Shown piece by piece: positions 35,701-43,729 of a stretch of 64,000 bases of DNA. This DNA comes from Aurelia coerulea (taxonomy: Eukaryota; Cnidaria; Scyphozoa; Semaeostomeae; Ulmaridae), in the NCBI GenBank assembly GCA_039566865.1, contig CM076945.1, positions 8,359,501 through 8,423,500 on the forward strand, written 5' to 3'. Each line of letters starts with the position of its first letter. Within the stretch, counting starts at the first letter, position 1. The notes under the pieces are model-generated. The model worked only from the letters and a program-made list of their open reading frames with translations, searched no databases and was not told the DNA's origin. A program made the position numbers and the translations under genes.

Positions 35701-38700
35701 TCCCTTCAGAGGCGAAAGTCGCTTTGTCTTCTCGGAGAGCTGTTTACGAAATTCACACTTGCTGCTGGTAGTCCATGACCTGACCTGCTGGAGCATAGGA
35801 ATCATTCGTCGTACATAGCCGATTGCTCGTGGCCCATGGTCGAAACCGCCAAAGCCTCATTTTCACGGACGAATCAGACAGCTAAAAAGCGAAGGAGACA
35901 AAAGAAACCCGTGAAGATTTTCCTAAATTTTACCTATCTTCATAAAACGCAACCAGGACAAAAAACTGCTTGAGATTTCCCGAATTTTTTTAAAGCAATC
36001 TACTCTCCAGATGTTTGGGAGTAAAAGTTTGGATGCCGGTTAAAATATCTCCAGGATTGGTGGAGTTATGGCCACAAACAAGCCGACAAGGCACTGAACC
36101 TTGAACAATAGAGATTCTGGCCGGGAGACAATAGTAATAACAATAGTGATTGTTGTAAGAACGACCCGAAAACGCCACAATCTGTGTTTTCAATTGTTCT
36201 TGCCATTGTCTTTCGCTAAATTTTCTTTTAGGCAATAACTCCGCCAATCCTGAAGATATTTTAACCGGCATCCAAACTTTTACTCCCAAACATCTGGAGA
36301 GTAGATTGTTTTAAAAAGATTCGGGAAATCTCAAGCAGTTTTTTGTCCTGGTTGCGTTTTATGAAGGTAGGTAAAATTTAGGAAAATCTTCACGGGTTTC
36401 TTTTGTCTTCTTCGCTTTTTAACCGTCTGATTGGTCCATGAAAATGAGGCTTTGGCGGTTTCGACCATGGGCCACGAGCAATCGGCTATGTACGACGAAT
36501 GATTCCTATGCTGACCTGCTGGTAGCCCATGACCTGCCATCGGGGACCATATTAAAGGGTATGTGCAAGGCTAAATTGGCCTATCTAAAAATAACTTTCG
36601 ATCTAGGCATGCGCAATACGCCGCGCTGAAAGTGATCACATGATGGGCTGCCGGGTTGTGTTGGTTGTGTTGTTTTGAAAAATAGATAGACCCACAGCCG
36701 CTCGGCGCCCTACCCCGTTGCTATTTGTTGCTCTCCTCCTCGCATTTTTTGCTCTATTTCTGTTCCCTCAATTATTGGATAGAAATAGCAAATGATTCCT
36801 TGTGCAGAAGTAAAGCATGGAGATCTTTATCATTTGTCATGGCCGTGAAAATAAAATTGTATTGCTTCTCATTGAATTTTCACAATACTATATGTGAAAG
36901 TCTGCAGCTTTAATAGTAGTCTCCATGGCTGGGGACACACTCTGCCTCAAATTACAATAGAAATGTAAGAACTTTGATTTCAAACAAATTAATTCTCTGG
37001 GTGGGGCTTTTATAATCCTTTTATAATCCCAGGTCTCTTGGCACATTTCAAAATCTTTCGCGTGAGATTCTCAGATTCTCATTGTCCGCCATATTCTTTT
37101 CTTCCTTTCCTCGAACTGATCACATGCAAAGTTTCTCGTGACCTGAATACTATGCTGCCATTGGATGATTCGCTTGATCTATTTTTAGATATTTTTGCTT
37201 GTGCAAATGCAGGCTTTTAACCTTGCACAAACCCTTTAACCAATCACACGCTGCGTCGTTTAAAGGTTTCTCTATTTTTGACGGAGTCAACAATGAGTTT
37301 GATTTACTCATTCATAATTCTGAACTTAATTCCCAACAGTCGTCTATTCCCTTTGTCCTCCTTTGATTTGCTCCCCATTTATCCACTCGGGACTAAGGCC
37401 TCGGGTCCCTTGCGCGTAGGAAATGTAACTCACGCTTGTTTATCTCGTTTTTAGTTTGTTTTTCGGTATAAATTGCCACTCATTTTCATTGCTTGATTCA
37501 TCTTCTGTTTCATTCTCAAACAGCATTTTCCGTCGAAGTGTTTCATTGGAAATTTACGCATTCTTCATCTTTTCCTCAGAGCAAGGAAGGTCTCTTTGAC
37601 TCCTTCGTCCACTCGTTAACCTGGTATAATCTACTCTTTATGAATACAGTACAGTGCATACGATCTTCTTTTTAAGATTATGTGGCGATTCAAACGTTAT
37701 TAATCAACTGTATAAAATAATTAGGTACAAGATCGAATACTTTTGGTAGACATACCTGACCCTCTATCAGTATTTTTGTGGTCCTTGTCCTGTTTAGCTA
37801 GAAAATAAGATATCATTTAGTAAACATTGTAATCTCTTCATCTCTTGCAAAGGCAAAATAGCCATGCTTCTTCTTCCTCTAAAAATTGGGGCATTTTAAT
37901 GAAAATTTTGGATGTTTCCTGTTACCTGGTTTCCACAAATCATAATTCAATGGCAATCGTCGAGAGCCAGCTTAGGCCCCGGAGTGATTTTCATGAAGGT
38001 GCCCCAGGGAAAATTTTTGTGACCATGCCCTTTAGTCCCTAAAAATAAATTGTCGTAAAAAATATCTTGCTCTTTCTTATTTTCTGACATTCAATACAGG
38101 AAAAGAATTTTTAAAGGCCCCATCAGAGCCCGGGACACGTAGCATGCATGCAGATTCAACAATCCTAAACTACACGTTTTATTTATATAAGAAACTTAGA
38201 TCAGCACTTAGTACTAAAAGTTTCTTAATTTTGCATGAAAATTTTGGTGTTTTAGTAGTAAAAGTTTCTTGATTAGTTTCTTATTTTGTTGGGCCTAAAA
38301 TTGAGGTATTGTTCGAAGTTGAGCCTTCTCGAGAAAGGGCTTCCATTTTGCATTGACATTGTCATCAAGAAGAAGCCATGCACATCAAGGCAACAATTTA
38401 CCAATTTTGCAGTTAAAAATCAAGAAAAGACGAATGTACCTTTGTTAGAGAGACATAGAATAAGAGAGACATACAGAAATAAAGTTTTAGAGTTTCTTAA
38501 CTGTTCTTGAGCGTAGTACTAGAGTTTCTTAAATTTTTGGTCATCGTAATACTAGTTTCTTATAAACCAGTTTCTTATAAAAAAAACGTGTATAGGATTG
38601 TGGAGTCTGCACGCAGGTTAGGGACACGGACCTTCTAATCCCCTCCAACCCCCTCTAAATAGCCTGCATGCAGCCCCAACAATCCTACCTTTCAACGGTC

Positions 38701-41700
38701 CTATAATCACTGCTGATTGCAGTAGCATGAGTGCAATGAATTATGACTTTTGGAAATTGAAGGTTTTGGAAGCATCAGTGACTATCAAACCATAAAAACT
38801 GATTTTTTGTACCAGCAGCAATTATTGGTATAATCGCTGATGATTGATTGATTGATTAATTGATTGATGATTGATATGACTTATGAAAACCAGGCTTACA
38901 AAATTACTTCACAATGCTCACACATTTCAAAACATATCTCAATATTATTTTGATGCTAAAATTTTCGCCGAATGGAGAAAATGGAAAAATGGAAAAATCT
39001 CAATATCATATGAAGCAAATACAGCATAGCATTATCTGTCTGTCAAGTTTCTTAGGGCCTGTTCATATGGAGAAAGTTTCCCCGGAATTTCCCCGGTGAA
39101 GCGGGATTCCCGTTCAACCGAGATCTCGCCTCATATAGCGTTACCACATAAAATAGAACGAGCGTTCACATGAGAAAACATTTCCCCGGCTAGCCGAGAT
39201 CTCGCTTGAGCTCTACCGGGATCCCGCCTAGCCGAGGAAATATTTTCCCATATGAACACATTTTCCCGGCTAGGCGGGGAAACTTCTTTTGTTTATCGTT
39301 AATCCTTTCGAATTCTTTGGCGTCAGAGACAAAGCGGTATTGTTTTATTTCCCCGGCTTGCCGGGGAAACTTCTCTCATATGAAAGGTCGATGAATATTT
39401 CCCCGGCTAGCCGGGAATCCCGCTTCACCGGGGAAACTTTCTCCATATGAACAGACCCTTATACTCTACACATTTCTTAATGAGGGATATCTTTTCAGTT
39501 ATTTTTTAATTTCAACTATCAATAAAAATTTGCACGGAGGGTTCAAAGTTTTTTTTGAAGAAGTTAAGGTTTCTTTGCAAATCTCCCTCCAGCACTAAAC
39601 AATTCTTACCATGCGAGAGCAATTCTTTTCAAAGAGTTGCTGTCAAGTAAAGGAAGCATTATTCGAAAATGCTTGTTTGATAAGAAATATGTTTCAGCTT
39701 TGCAAGACAATAGACGATTGCGCTAAAGATGGCGGTGAGAAATTTTTTACCAAGATGCACTACGTTCTTTAATCGAATTCCTATATAATCGTTAAAGAAT
39801 CTTTATTAGAATGCAATGCATCTTGGTAAAAAATTCCTCGCCGCCATCTTTAGCACAATCGTCTATTCTTCATGTCACTTAAAAATTCCTCGAAGACATG
39901 CACAAATTATTTGTCCTTTCCAAAATTTTTTAAGATTTAAAAATTTACCACAAATTCTTTACTAAGAAAGTTAAATGATGAACAGCTGTGCAAAATTGTG
40001 TTATTTTTACTGTAGATATTTGAAAAAAAGTAACTTTTAACCACTCACTCGTATGATGCACCAACAGAGGATCAGGGCTGACACAAAGAATAAGGTATAG
40101 TCCAATGAGACTCGAACAATGGTAACTGTTTGCTGGTATGATGCATAGGGTTCCTTACAGTAAAGAAATGCTGATGTGATGTTTGTGATGAGGAAGACAG
40201 CGTTCACTATGAAGAAGATTGCAAACAATGCTTTTCTGAAATAAACGCAAAAGAAGAGTCTGTAGAAATGATGCCAAATCATTGTATTTATTATTTCCCA
40301 GGGGGGCATTCAGCACATGCACATACGGGGAGGTAAGTCCAACATTTTTGGGTCAGAATATTGCCGAATATGTTTTTAATATTTTTGGGCATCAAATATA
40401 GTCAAAATGATATTTTTGGGTTCTTTAGAGGCAATCCTGGCCTCGATTCGCATTTTTTCAGGATCTTTTAGGTTCGTTTGCAGATGTCAAGGTATAGAAT
40501 GAGCTATTTTTGGGTTGTAATGAAGCTAAACTGATATTTTTGAGTTTCCTGAAAATCACTCAGACTGAGCCCCCCCCCTCCCGTATGTGTATGTGCTGAG
40601 TGTCCCCCTGGGAACTATTTCCACACTGACATCATTTTTCAGATTCATTTTTCAGATTTCATTTAACAAACAACATCCTAGTACATGATGTTACAATGTT
40701 TACTCCAAGTCTAAACAGCTATTGGATGAAGTCAATGTACTGTAGCTGCTTAAAGGCATTGATCCCATATAAATAGCTGAGCGTTAACGCTATCCTTAAT
40801 TTTTGCTGACAAACCGCTGATGGCCCTTTGTTCTCGCATAATAGTGCTAAAGCCATTTGCAGTGTACATGAAAGACTTCTTAATCCTTGCATTATCCTCA
40901 GGAATTTCTTTGGTTCGATCTCAATAGCGATTAAATCACAACTTTTGTTTTATGATTGAAAAGAAGTTGATATTGGTCATGAATGCGCTATTTATGCCTA
41001 CTCAGTGCCTTTAACATAGTACACAAGTTAGAGTGAGTCCTGATTATATGGCAACCTATTCAAATTGATATTCTTACAGGGACTATTGACTTCCATTCCA
41101 TTCAATGATGGCTAATCCTGAAAGAATCCCAACTCCAAAAAGCTTTCTTAGAGTTTCAAAATTGCAGCAGTTACATGCACTGTTGTATACTAATTTTGAG
41201 AAATTATGTGTTTTCTTTAAAGCACATATGTCACATTAGCAATTGGAGTGGAATTCCATTGTTTTGAGACTTTTTATTTCTGTGTCATGAACTTTCATTG
41301 CAATGAAAATTCAGCCTCGATCCTGTGCTTTATAATAAACAATAGGGAGAATTGTATTGCATGAACCAATCAGCTTCATGACATATGCCCTTTAAACTAT
41401 AGGTAGCAATTGGAAATAAGCCTGATGAAGGGAAGCTAAGGGGGCACCGAGTACTTGAAGAAAAAAATAAATTATATGGAAAGTAATTTAATGGATCATT
41501 ATGCCATTTGTCCAACTGCCAGTGTCATGTACTAAATGGGAGTTTATCTTGCTAAAGGGCTAAAACCTTCACCTTAAAAATGCATACTGGCACACATACC
41601 TGTATTTGAAAGGACTCTGGTATTTTCTCTCTAAAGACACCTGTCAGGTGAAAAATAGATCAATTAAGCATTCTCACATCTCTATTAAGCCTTCCAAGAA

Positions 41701-43729
41701 GGCAATCAAGTTTTTCATTTTTATTTTAAATCTAAAATTGACATGATACATTTATTAATTAATGTTACATAAAGGCAATCTGTCCACTTCGATGAATGAA
41801 AATAAAATTGATAAAGCCATATTTATTGTACATTCCAGAAGTTTGTGCTAATTCGCTTTATCCAAAGAAATCAGGGTCATAGAGACTTGGTGATGTATGC
41901 ATTTAGCTCCAGCGTATATAGACAAATAAAGCAGTAACCAAGGGCCTGATTACATGGAATGGGTTTGCCTGGTTAAGCGGGCTGGCTCCCCTATAAGGCT
42001 TGATGAAACGATCTGAACAATAGACTATTGCGCTAAAGATGGCGGCGAGGAATTTTTACCAAGATGCATTGTGTTCTTTTCAGATTCTCTAACGATTTTT
42101 CTATAGGAATTCGATTAAAGAACGCAGTGCATCTTGGTAAAAAATTCCTCGATGCCATCTTTAGCGCAATTGTCTATTACATGGAGAATTCAGGACCAGG
42201 CTGTAAGATATTTGGTGCAATGATAGCAAGATCTGCTCATACAGTAGCCTACAAGTAGACCCATTATCCAACTGCAATAGACCCTTTATCCAACTGCAGA
42301 AAGGGTTTAGGAATTATTGAGCGAAAGCTTGCTACTGCAGTTGCAGATTCCTAGAACTTAATTTATGCTGCCTTTGTTTTGATGGGTTTCACATATTATT
42401 TGAAAAGAGGATTAACATAATTAACTGGGCAGCCATAGCAAGCTTTATCTCTTTATTTCGTAGACCCTTGATTATTTAGCATAATGGGTCTACTCGTAGG
42501 CTATTCATACAGGGCATACGATACAGAATTCTCAGTCCACTTTGCCAGGTCAGCCTGGTCTGAAATTGATTACATGGAAAAAATGTACAACCTGCAGACC
42601 ATTTTGCTGGGCTAGCCCGGTAGGCAGTAGACAGGATCTTGGCTTGGGTAACCGGGTCCCGCTTGCCATGTAATCAAAAATATACGAAAAATTGCAACTT
42701 CTCTTGACCCCAGGATCCTGGTTCATCTCGGTTAACCGGGCTAGCCCATTCCACGTAATCGTAAAAGGCAAATGGCGTGGTTTAGCAAAAACAAACTCTC
42801 CACACTAGGTAAAAATAAAATCTCAGTAAGAGAAGTAATGTATATGATTTAATACTTTTGGTAAAATCACATTGTCAGTTTTCTGCACTAAAAGAGAACA
42901 CTTTCATGCATTTCGCTATGAAGTTTCATAAATCTAAGTTTACTTCTATTACAATAATATTTAGAAAATTAGACAAAAATCATAAAAATACTTCAGCCTT
43001 TTGGCTTCCGAAAAATAGATTTTCAAACATTTGAAATTTGTTGTGGTCCACCTGTGAAATGATTCAAAAACTATACCCCGCTCTCGTCTAGACTACCTGG
43101 CGGAACAAAACAAAACAAAGATCATTCTTGGCGTTAAAATTGCTATACAGTTAAAAGGACAACGTGCCTGAAGCAAATTTCCTTGTTTTCGTAAAAGAGA
43201 GTGTTATACAAGTAGTTTGGGTTGTTAAGTTCACACACTTTAAATGGGAACACAACGAAAACAGCACGACACGACTAGGCCTAGGGCTAGGTATACCTAC
43301 GCAACTCACCTTGACGAAATATAAAACCAAAACATTTAGCATAAAATACTGCAAAAACACTGGAAATGCGAAAAGCAGCCAACTGAAGAATGGTCCCATC
43401 ATATTCGTCTCTGAACAGTTCTGGAAATAAAACGAGAACAGGACTGTTCGAAGGGCTGCCCAAAGAAGGCAGGCGAAAAGAAACACACTTTGATAGGAAC
43501 GTCTTCGGTGTCCATAATGCAAAATAAGCCATAACTGCCACATTATCAGCAGGAACAATAGGCCATAAAGCGCTGTAAACACGACTGTAAGACCAATGTG
43601 TACTTTTATTGGTACTGAAGGTTGTAATGTAGGTGGATGAAACTGCTGTGCCATAGAGTAGATGGGTTCTTGGTCGTGGATTGTTGTGCTGTGCAGTTGA
43701 TGCAGGAACTTAATTTCTGCCGCCATCAT
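26505..43729 (-). CDS. GPR137: GPR137-family seven-transmembrane protein, 8 exons, complete
   Basis: GPR137/GPR137B proteins are seven-transmembrane proteins of the lysosomal membrane; GPR137B is known to regulate Rag GTPases and mTORC1. Eight coding exons join in phase to about 431 residues; human GPR137B is about 400. Diagnostic blocks: HYGHRRRSYQSVFLF and LLWAALRTVLFSFYF (exon 1), LYLSRAVYNI and WINVSDQ (exon 5), FGVILFVWELLPT (exon 6), SYFFNNPRRYDSDDD (exon 7). The tail is Ser/Gly/Pro-rich, ends QSQELD and is not conserved with vertebrates. Introns carry at least a dozen foldbacks and two LINE fragments, yet all exons are open. Which of the vertebrate GPR137 paralogues is closest was not decided. 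Confidence 0.95.
26787..27296. mobile_element. ~510-bp foldback element
   Basis: The left arm (GTGTAAAGTTCAGTGATCTA) is mirrored by the right arm (TAGATCACTGAATTTTACAC). Nested inside, CTACCGTTGGACTTT mirrors AAAGTCCAACAGTAG. Lies in GPR137 intron 7 close to the last exon. The end of another copy is at 1-75. Confidence 0.72.
27687..28110 (-). pseudogene. LINE reverse-transcriptase tail fragment
   Basis: Minus-strand translation gives LYRSVVEPHFRYC, then after a frameshift AENRAARIIIGNRFNAS and VFKALNSLSPQYLSEIFSRN. These are the conserved C-terminal blocks of non-LTR retrotransposon (CR1/L2/RTE-like) reverse transcriptases. 5'-truncated and frameshifted. In GPR137 intron 7. Confidence 0.8.
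29045..29163 (-). CDS. GPR137: GPR137 exon 7 (cytoplasmic tail)
   Basis: Encodes ATSGITSDSFNSKSYFFNNP followed by RRYDSDDDISTGITPPSFA. SYFF-NPRRYDSDDD is a GPR137B signature. Donor GCAGG|GTATGT. Confidence 0.95.
29274..29450. mobile_element. ~177-bp palindromic MITE
   Basis: TGGCTATCTCTCGATGTATG is mirrored by CATACATCGAGCGATAGCCA. The centre contains GGTACCAGGTAC / GTACCTGGTACC. In GPR137 intron 6. Confidence 0.75.
29924..30554. mobile_element. CCGGGTGA foldback element, copy 3
   Basis: Left end CTGGGTGAGCCAGAAGAAAG; right end CTTTTTGTGGTTCACCCGG. Arms are inverted over about 250 bp. The left flank GTACTTATCGTG is the same word as the minisatellite that starts at the right end. In GPR137 intron 6. 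Confidence 0.8.
30553..30695. repeat. 11-bp minisatellite, 13 units
   Basis: GTACTTATCGT is repeated 13 times without gaps. Units 7 and 12 are the variant GTACCTATCAT, so a 55-bp higher-order period is visible. Abuts the right end of the foldback at 29924-30554. The ORF reading VLIVYLSCTYR repeats is a by-product. Confidence 0.95.
31134..31740. mobile_element. CCGGGTGA foldback element, copy 4
   Basis: Left end TATCGGGTGAGTCAGAAAAA; right end complement TACCGGGTGAGTCACAAAAA. About 39 bp of terminal inverted repeat with a few mismatches. In GPR137 intron 6, ending some 90 bp from the exon 6 donor. Confidence 0.82.
31834..31980 (-). CDS. GPR137: GPR137 exon 6 (TM7)
   Basis: 49 codons, phase 0 on both sides. 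Encodes NYAFVSFGVILFVWELLPTF and FRVRGPTNRL. FGVILFVWELLPT is the family's best-conserved motif. Acceptor GGTTTTCAG, donor TTG|GTATGT. Confidence 0.96.
32036..32153. mobile_element. ~120-bp palindromic MITE, copy 2
   Basis: Same family as 20321-20441 in opposite orientation: GTCTCAAATTGGATGTCATG and TGACATCTAATTTGAGATAC ends. In GPR137 intron 5, about 55 bp upstream of the exon 6 acceptor. Confidence 0.75.
33126..33244 (-). CDS. GPR137: GPR137 exon 5 (TM6)
   Basis: Encodes TVCTLISLLYLSRAVYNIIA and on to FGWINVSDQ, matching the family TSRACYNL and YNVSDQ blocks. Donor CAG|GTAAGC. Confidence 0.94.
33350..34046 (+). pseudogene. LINE tail fragment, antisense in GPR137 intron 4
   Basis: Plus-strand translation gives IVYKSLNGLAPRYLSNIFSK and SYRGVHQWNSL, typical C-terminal blocks of CR1/L2-like reverse transcriptases. 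It is followed by a shifted stretch and a 3' region ending GACGGGGTTACCGTGTTTAAAG. No reverse-transcriptase catalytic region is present, so it is 5'-truncated. Confidence 0.78.
34268..34460. repeat. G/C-tract-ended inverted repeat
   Basis: CCCCGGGGGGATACTCCCAT is mirrored by ATGGGAGTACCCCCC near 34440-34456. Shares its G-tract-TACT end with the elements at 54644 and 58560. In GPR137 intron 4. Confidence 0.6.
35065..35310. repeat. tandem duplication, ~155-bp unit
   Basis: The unit beginning GATCCACTTTGCCCCGTAGA and containing GGTAAAACAGCACATTTTC and GAGCACTTGGGA recurs diverged from about 35217. No gene. Confidence 0.6.
35336..35745. repeat. tandem duplication of a ~220-bp hairpin
   Basis: Two copies (about 35336-35518 and 35553-35735) each start GACAAAGCGATTTCTGGTTC and end GTCGCTTTGTCTTCTC. 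ATATATTTCACACC in the left part pairs with GGTGTCAAATATAT in the right part, so each copy is a hairpin-forming repeat. Confidence 0.75.
35792..36511. mobile_element. 720-bp foldback with 11-bp flanking duplication
   Basis: GCATAGGAATCATTCGTCGT is mirrored by ACGACGAATGATTCCTATGC. The arms stay near-complementary for about 350 bp, including CCCATGGTCGAAACCGCCAA. TGACCTGCTGG flanks on both sides (35781-35791, 36512-36522). A related, older copy is at 16574. In GPR137 intron 4. Confidence 0.85.
37756..37789 (-). CDS. GPR137: GPR137 exon 4 (34-bp microexon)
   Basis: Encodes DKDHKNTDRGS plus one base, which makes Val with exon 5. Donor CAG|GTATGT. The acceptor CTAAACAG is chosen because it alone gives the phase needed; the AG 8 bp upstream would give 42 bp and shift the frame. 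Sequence is weakly conserved, so the boundary is inferred mainly from phase. Confidence 0.7.
38170..38596 (+). mobile_element. ~425-bp AAGAAACT element, copy 2
   Basis: Left end ACACGTTTTATTTATATAAG; right end TTTCTTATAAAAAAAACGTG. The interior aligns almost base for base with the two halves of the element at 50752-52219 and so shows the uninterrupted form. In GPR137 intron 3. Confidence 0.82.
38843..38880. repeat. GATT microsatellite
   Basis: Imperfect GATTGATTGATTGATTAATT repeats, about 35 bp. Confidence 0.7.
39055..39458. mobile_element. 404-bp MITE flanked by TTA
   Basis: Terminal repeats GGGCCTGTTCATATGGAGAA and its mirror TTCTCCATATGAACAGACCC differ at one base near the end. TTA flanks both sides (39052-39054, 39459-39461). 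The interior repeats TTTCCCCGGCTAGCCGGG words. A 3-bp TWA duplication suggests a PIF/Harbinger-type MITE (inference). In GPR137 intron 3. Confidence 0.8.
39708..39868. mobile_element. ~160-bp palindromic MITE, copy 1
   Basis: AATAGACGATTGCGCTAAAG is mirrored by CTTTAGCACAATCGTCTATT. GCGG...ACCAAGATGCA also pairs with TGCATCTTGGT. Second copy at 42018. Confidence 0.8.
40049..40235 (-). CDS. GPR137: GPR137 exon 3 (TM4-TM5)
   Basis: Acceptor TTTATTTCAG, donor CGA|GTGAGT. Encodes KALFAIFFIVNAVFLITNIT and VRVSLDYTLFFVSALILCWC, two membrane segments aligning with the corresponding GPR137B helices. Confidence 0.93.
40295..40614. mobile_element. ~320-bp inverted-repeat element
   Basis: TTCCCAGGGGGGCATTCAGC and ACATGCACATACGGGGAGG are mirrored by CCTCCCGTATGTGTATGT and GCTGAGTGTCCCCCTGGGAA. 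The interior has repeated ATTTTTGGG. In GPR137 intron 2, about 60 bp upstream of exon 3. Confidence 0.78.
41600..41640 (-). CDS. GPR137: GPR137 exon 2 (41-bp microexon)
   Basis: Acceptor ACCTGACAG, donor CAG|GTATGT. Encodes VSLERKYQSPFKY plus AG, completed to Arg by exon 3. Aligns with the cytoplasmic loop KYSPELLKYR of GPR137B and is required to bridge the phases of exons 1 and 3. Confidence 0.85.
42018..42179. mobile_element. ~160-bp palindromic MITE, copy 2
   Basis: Same family as 39708: AATAGACTATTGCGCTAAAG and CTTTAGCGCAATTGTCTATT ends, with ACCAAGATGCA mirrored by TGCATCTTGGT. Confidence 0.8.
42243..42507. mobile_element. ~265-bp MITE with TAGCCTAC ends
   Basis: GTAGCCTACAAGTAGACCCA is mirrored by TGGGTCTACTCGTAGGCTAT. 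A short relative consisting almost only of the two ends is at about 52593-52640. Confidence 0.7.
43310..43729 (-). CDS. GPR137: GPR137 exon 1 (start; TM1-TM3)
   Basis: 140 codons from a double Met (MMAAEIKF). Hydrophobic segments IGLTVVFTALYGLLFLLIMW, SVFLFACLLWAALRTVLFSF and FSWLLFAFPVFLQYF are TM1-TM3. Ends at AAG|GTGAGT, phase 0; beyond the donor the frame reads intron. Confidence 0.95.

Larger units (their letters stand above)
41942..42763. mobile_element. composite element with two smaller MITEs inside
   Basis: GCCTGATTACATGGAATGGG at the left is mirrored by CCCATTCCACGTAATCG at the right. Inner TGATTACATGG words and CGGGCTAGCC / GGTTAACCGGG motifs repeat at 42560-42750. The block contains two independent palindromic elements (42018-42179, 42243-42507). 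In GPR137 intron 1. Confidence 0.6.
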
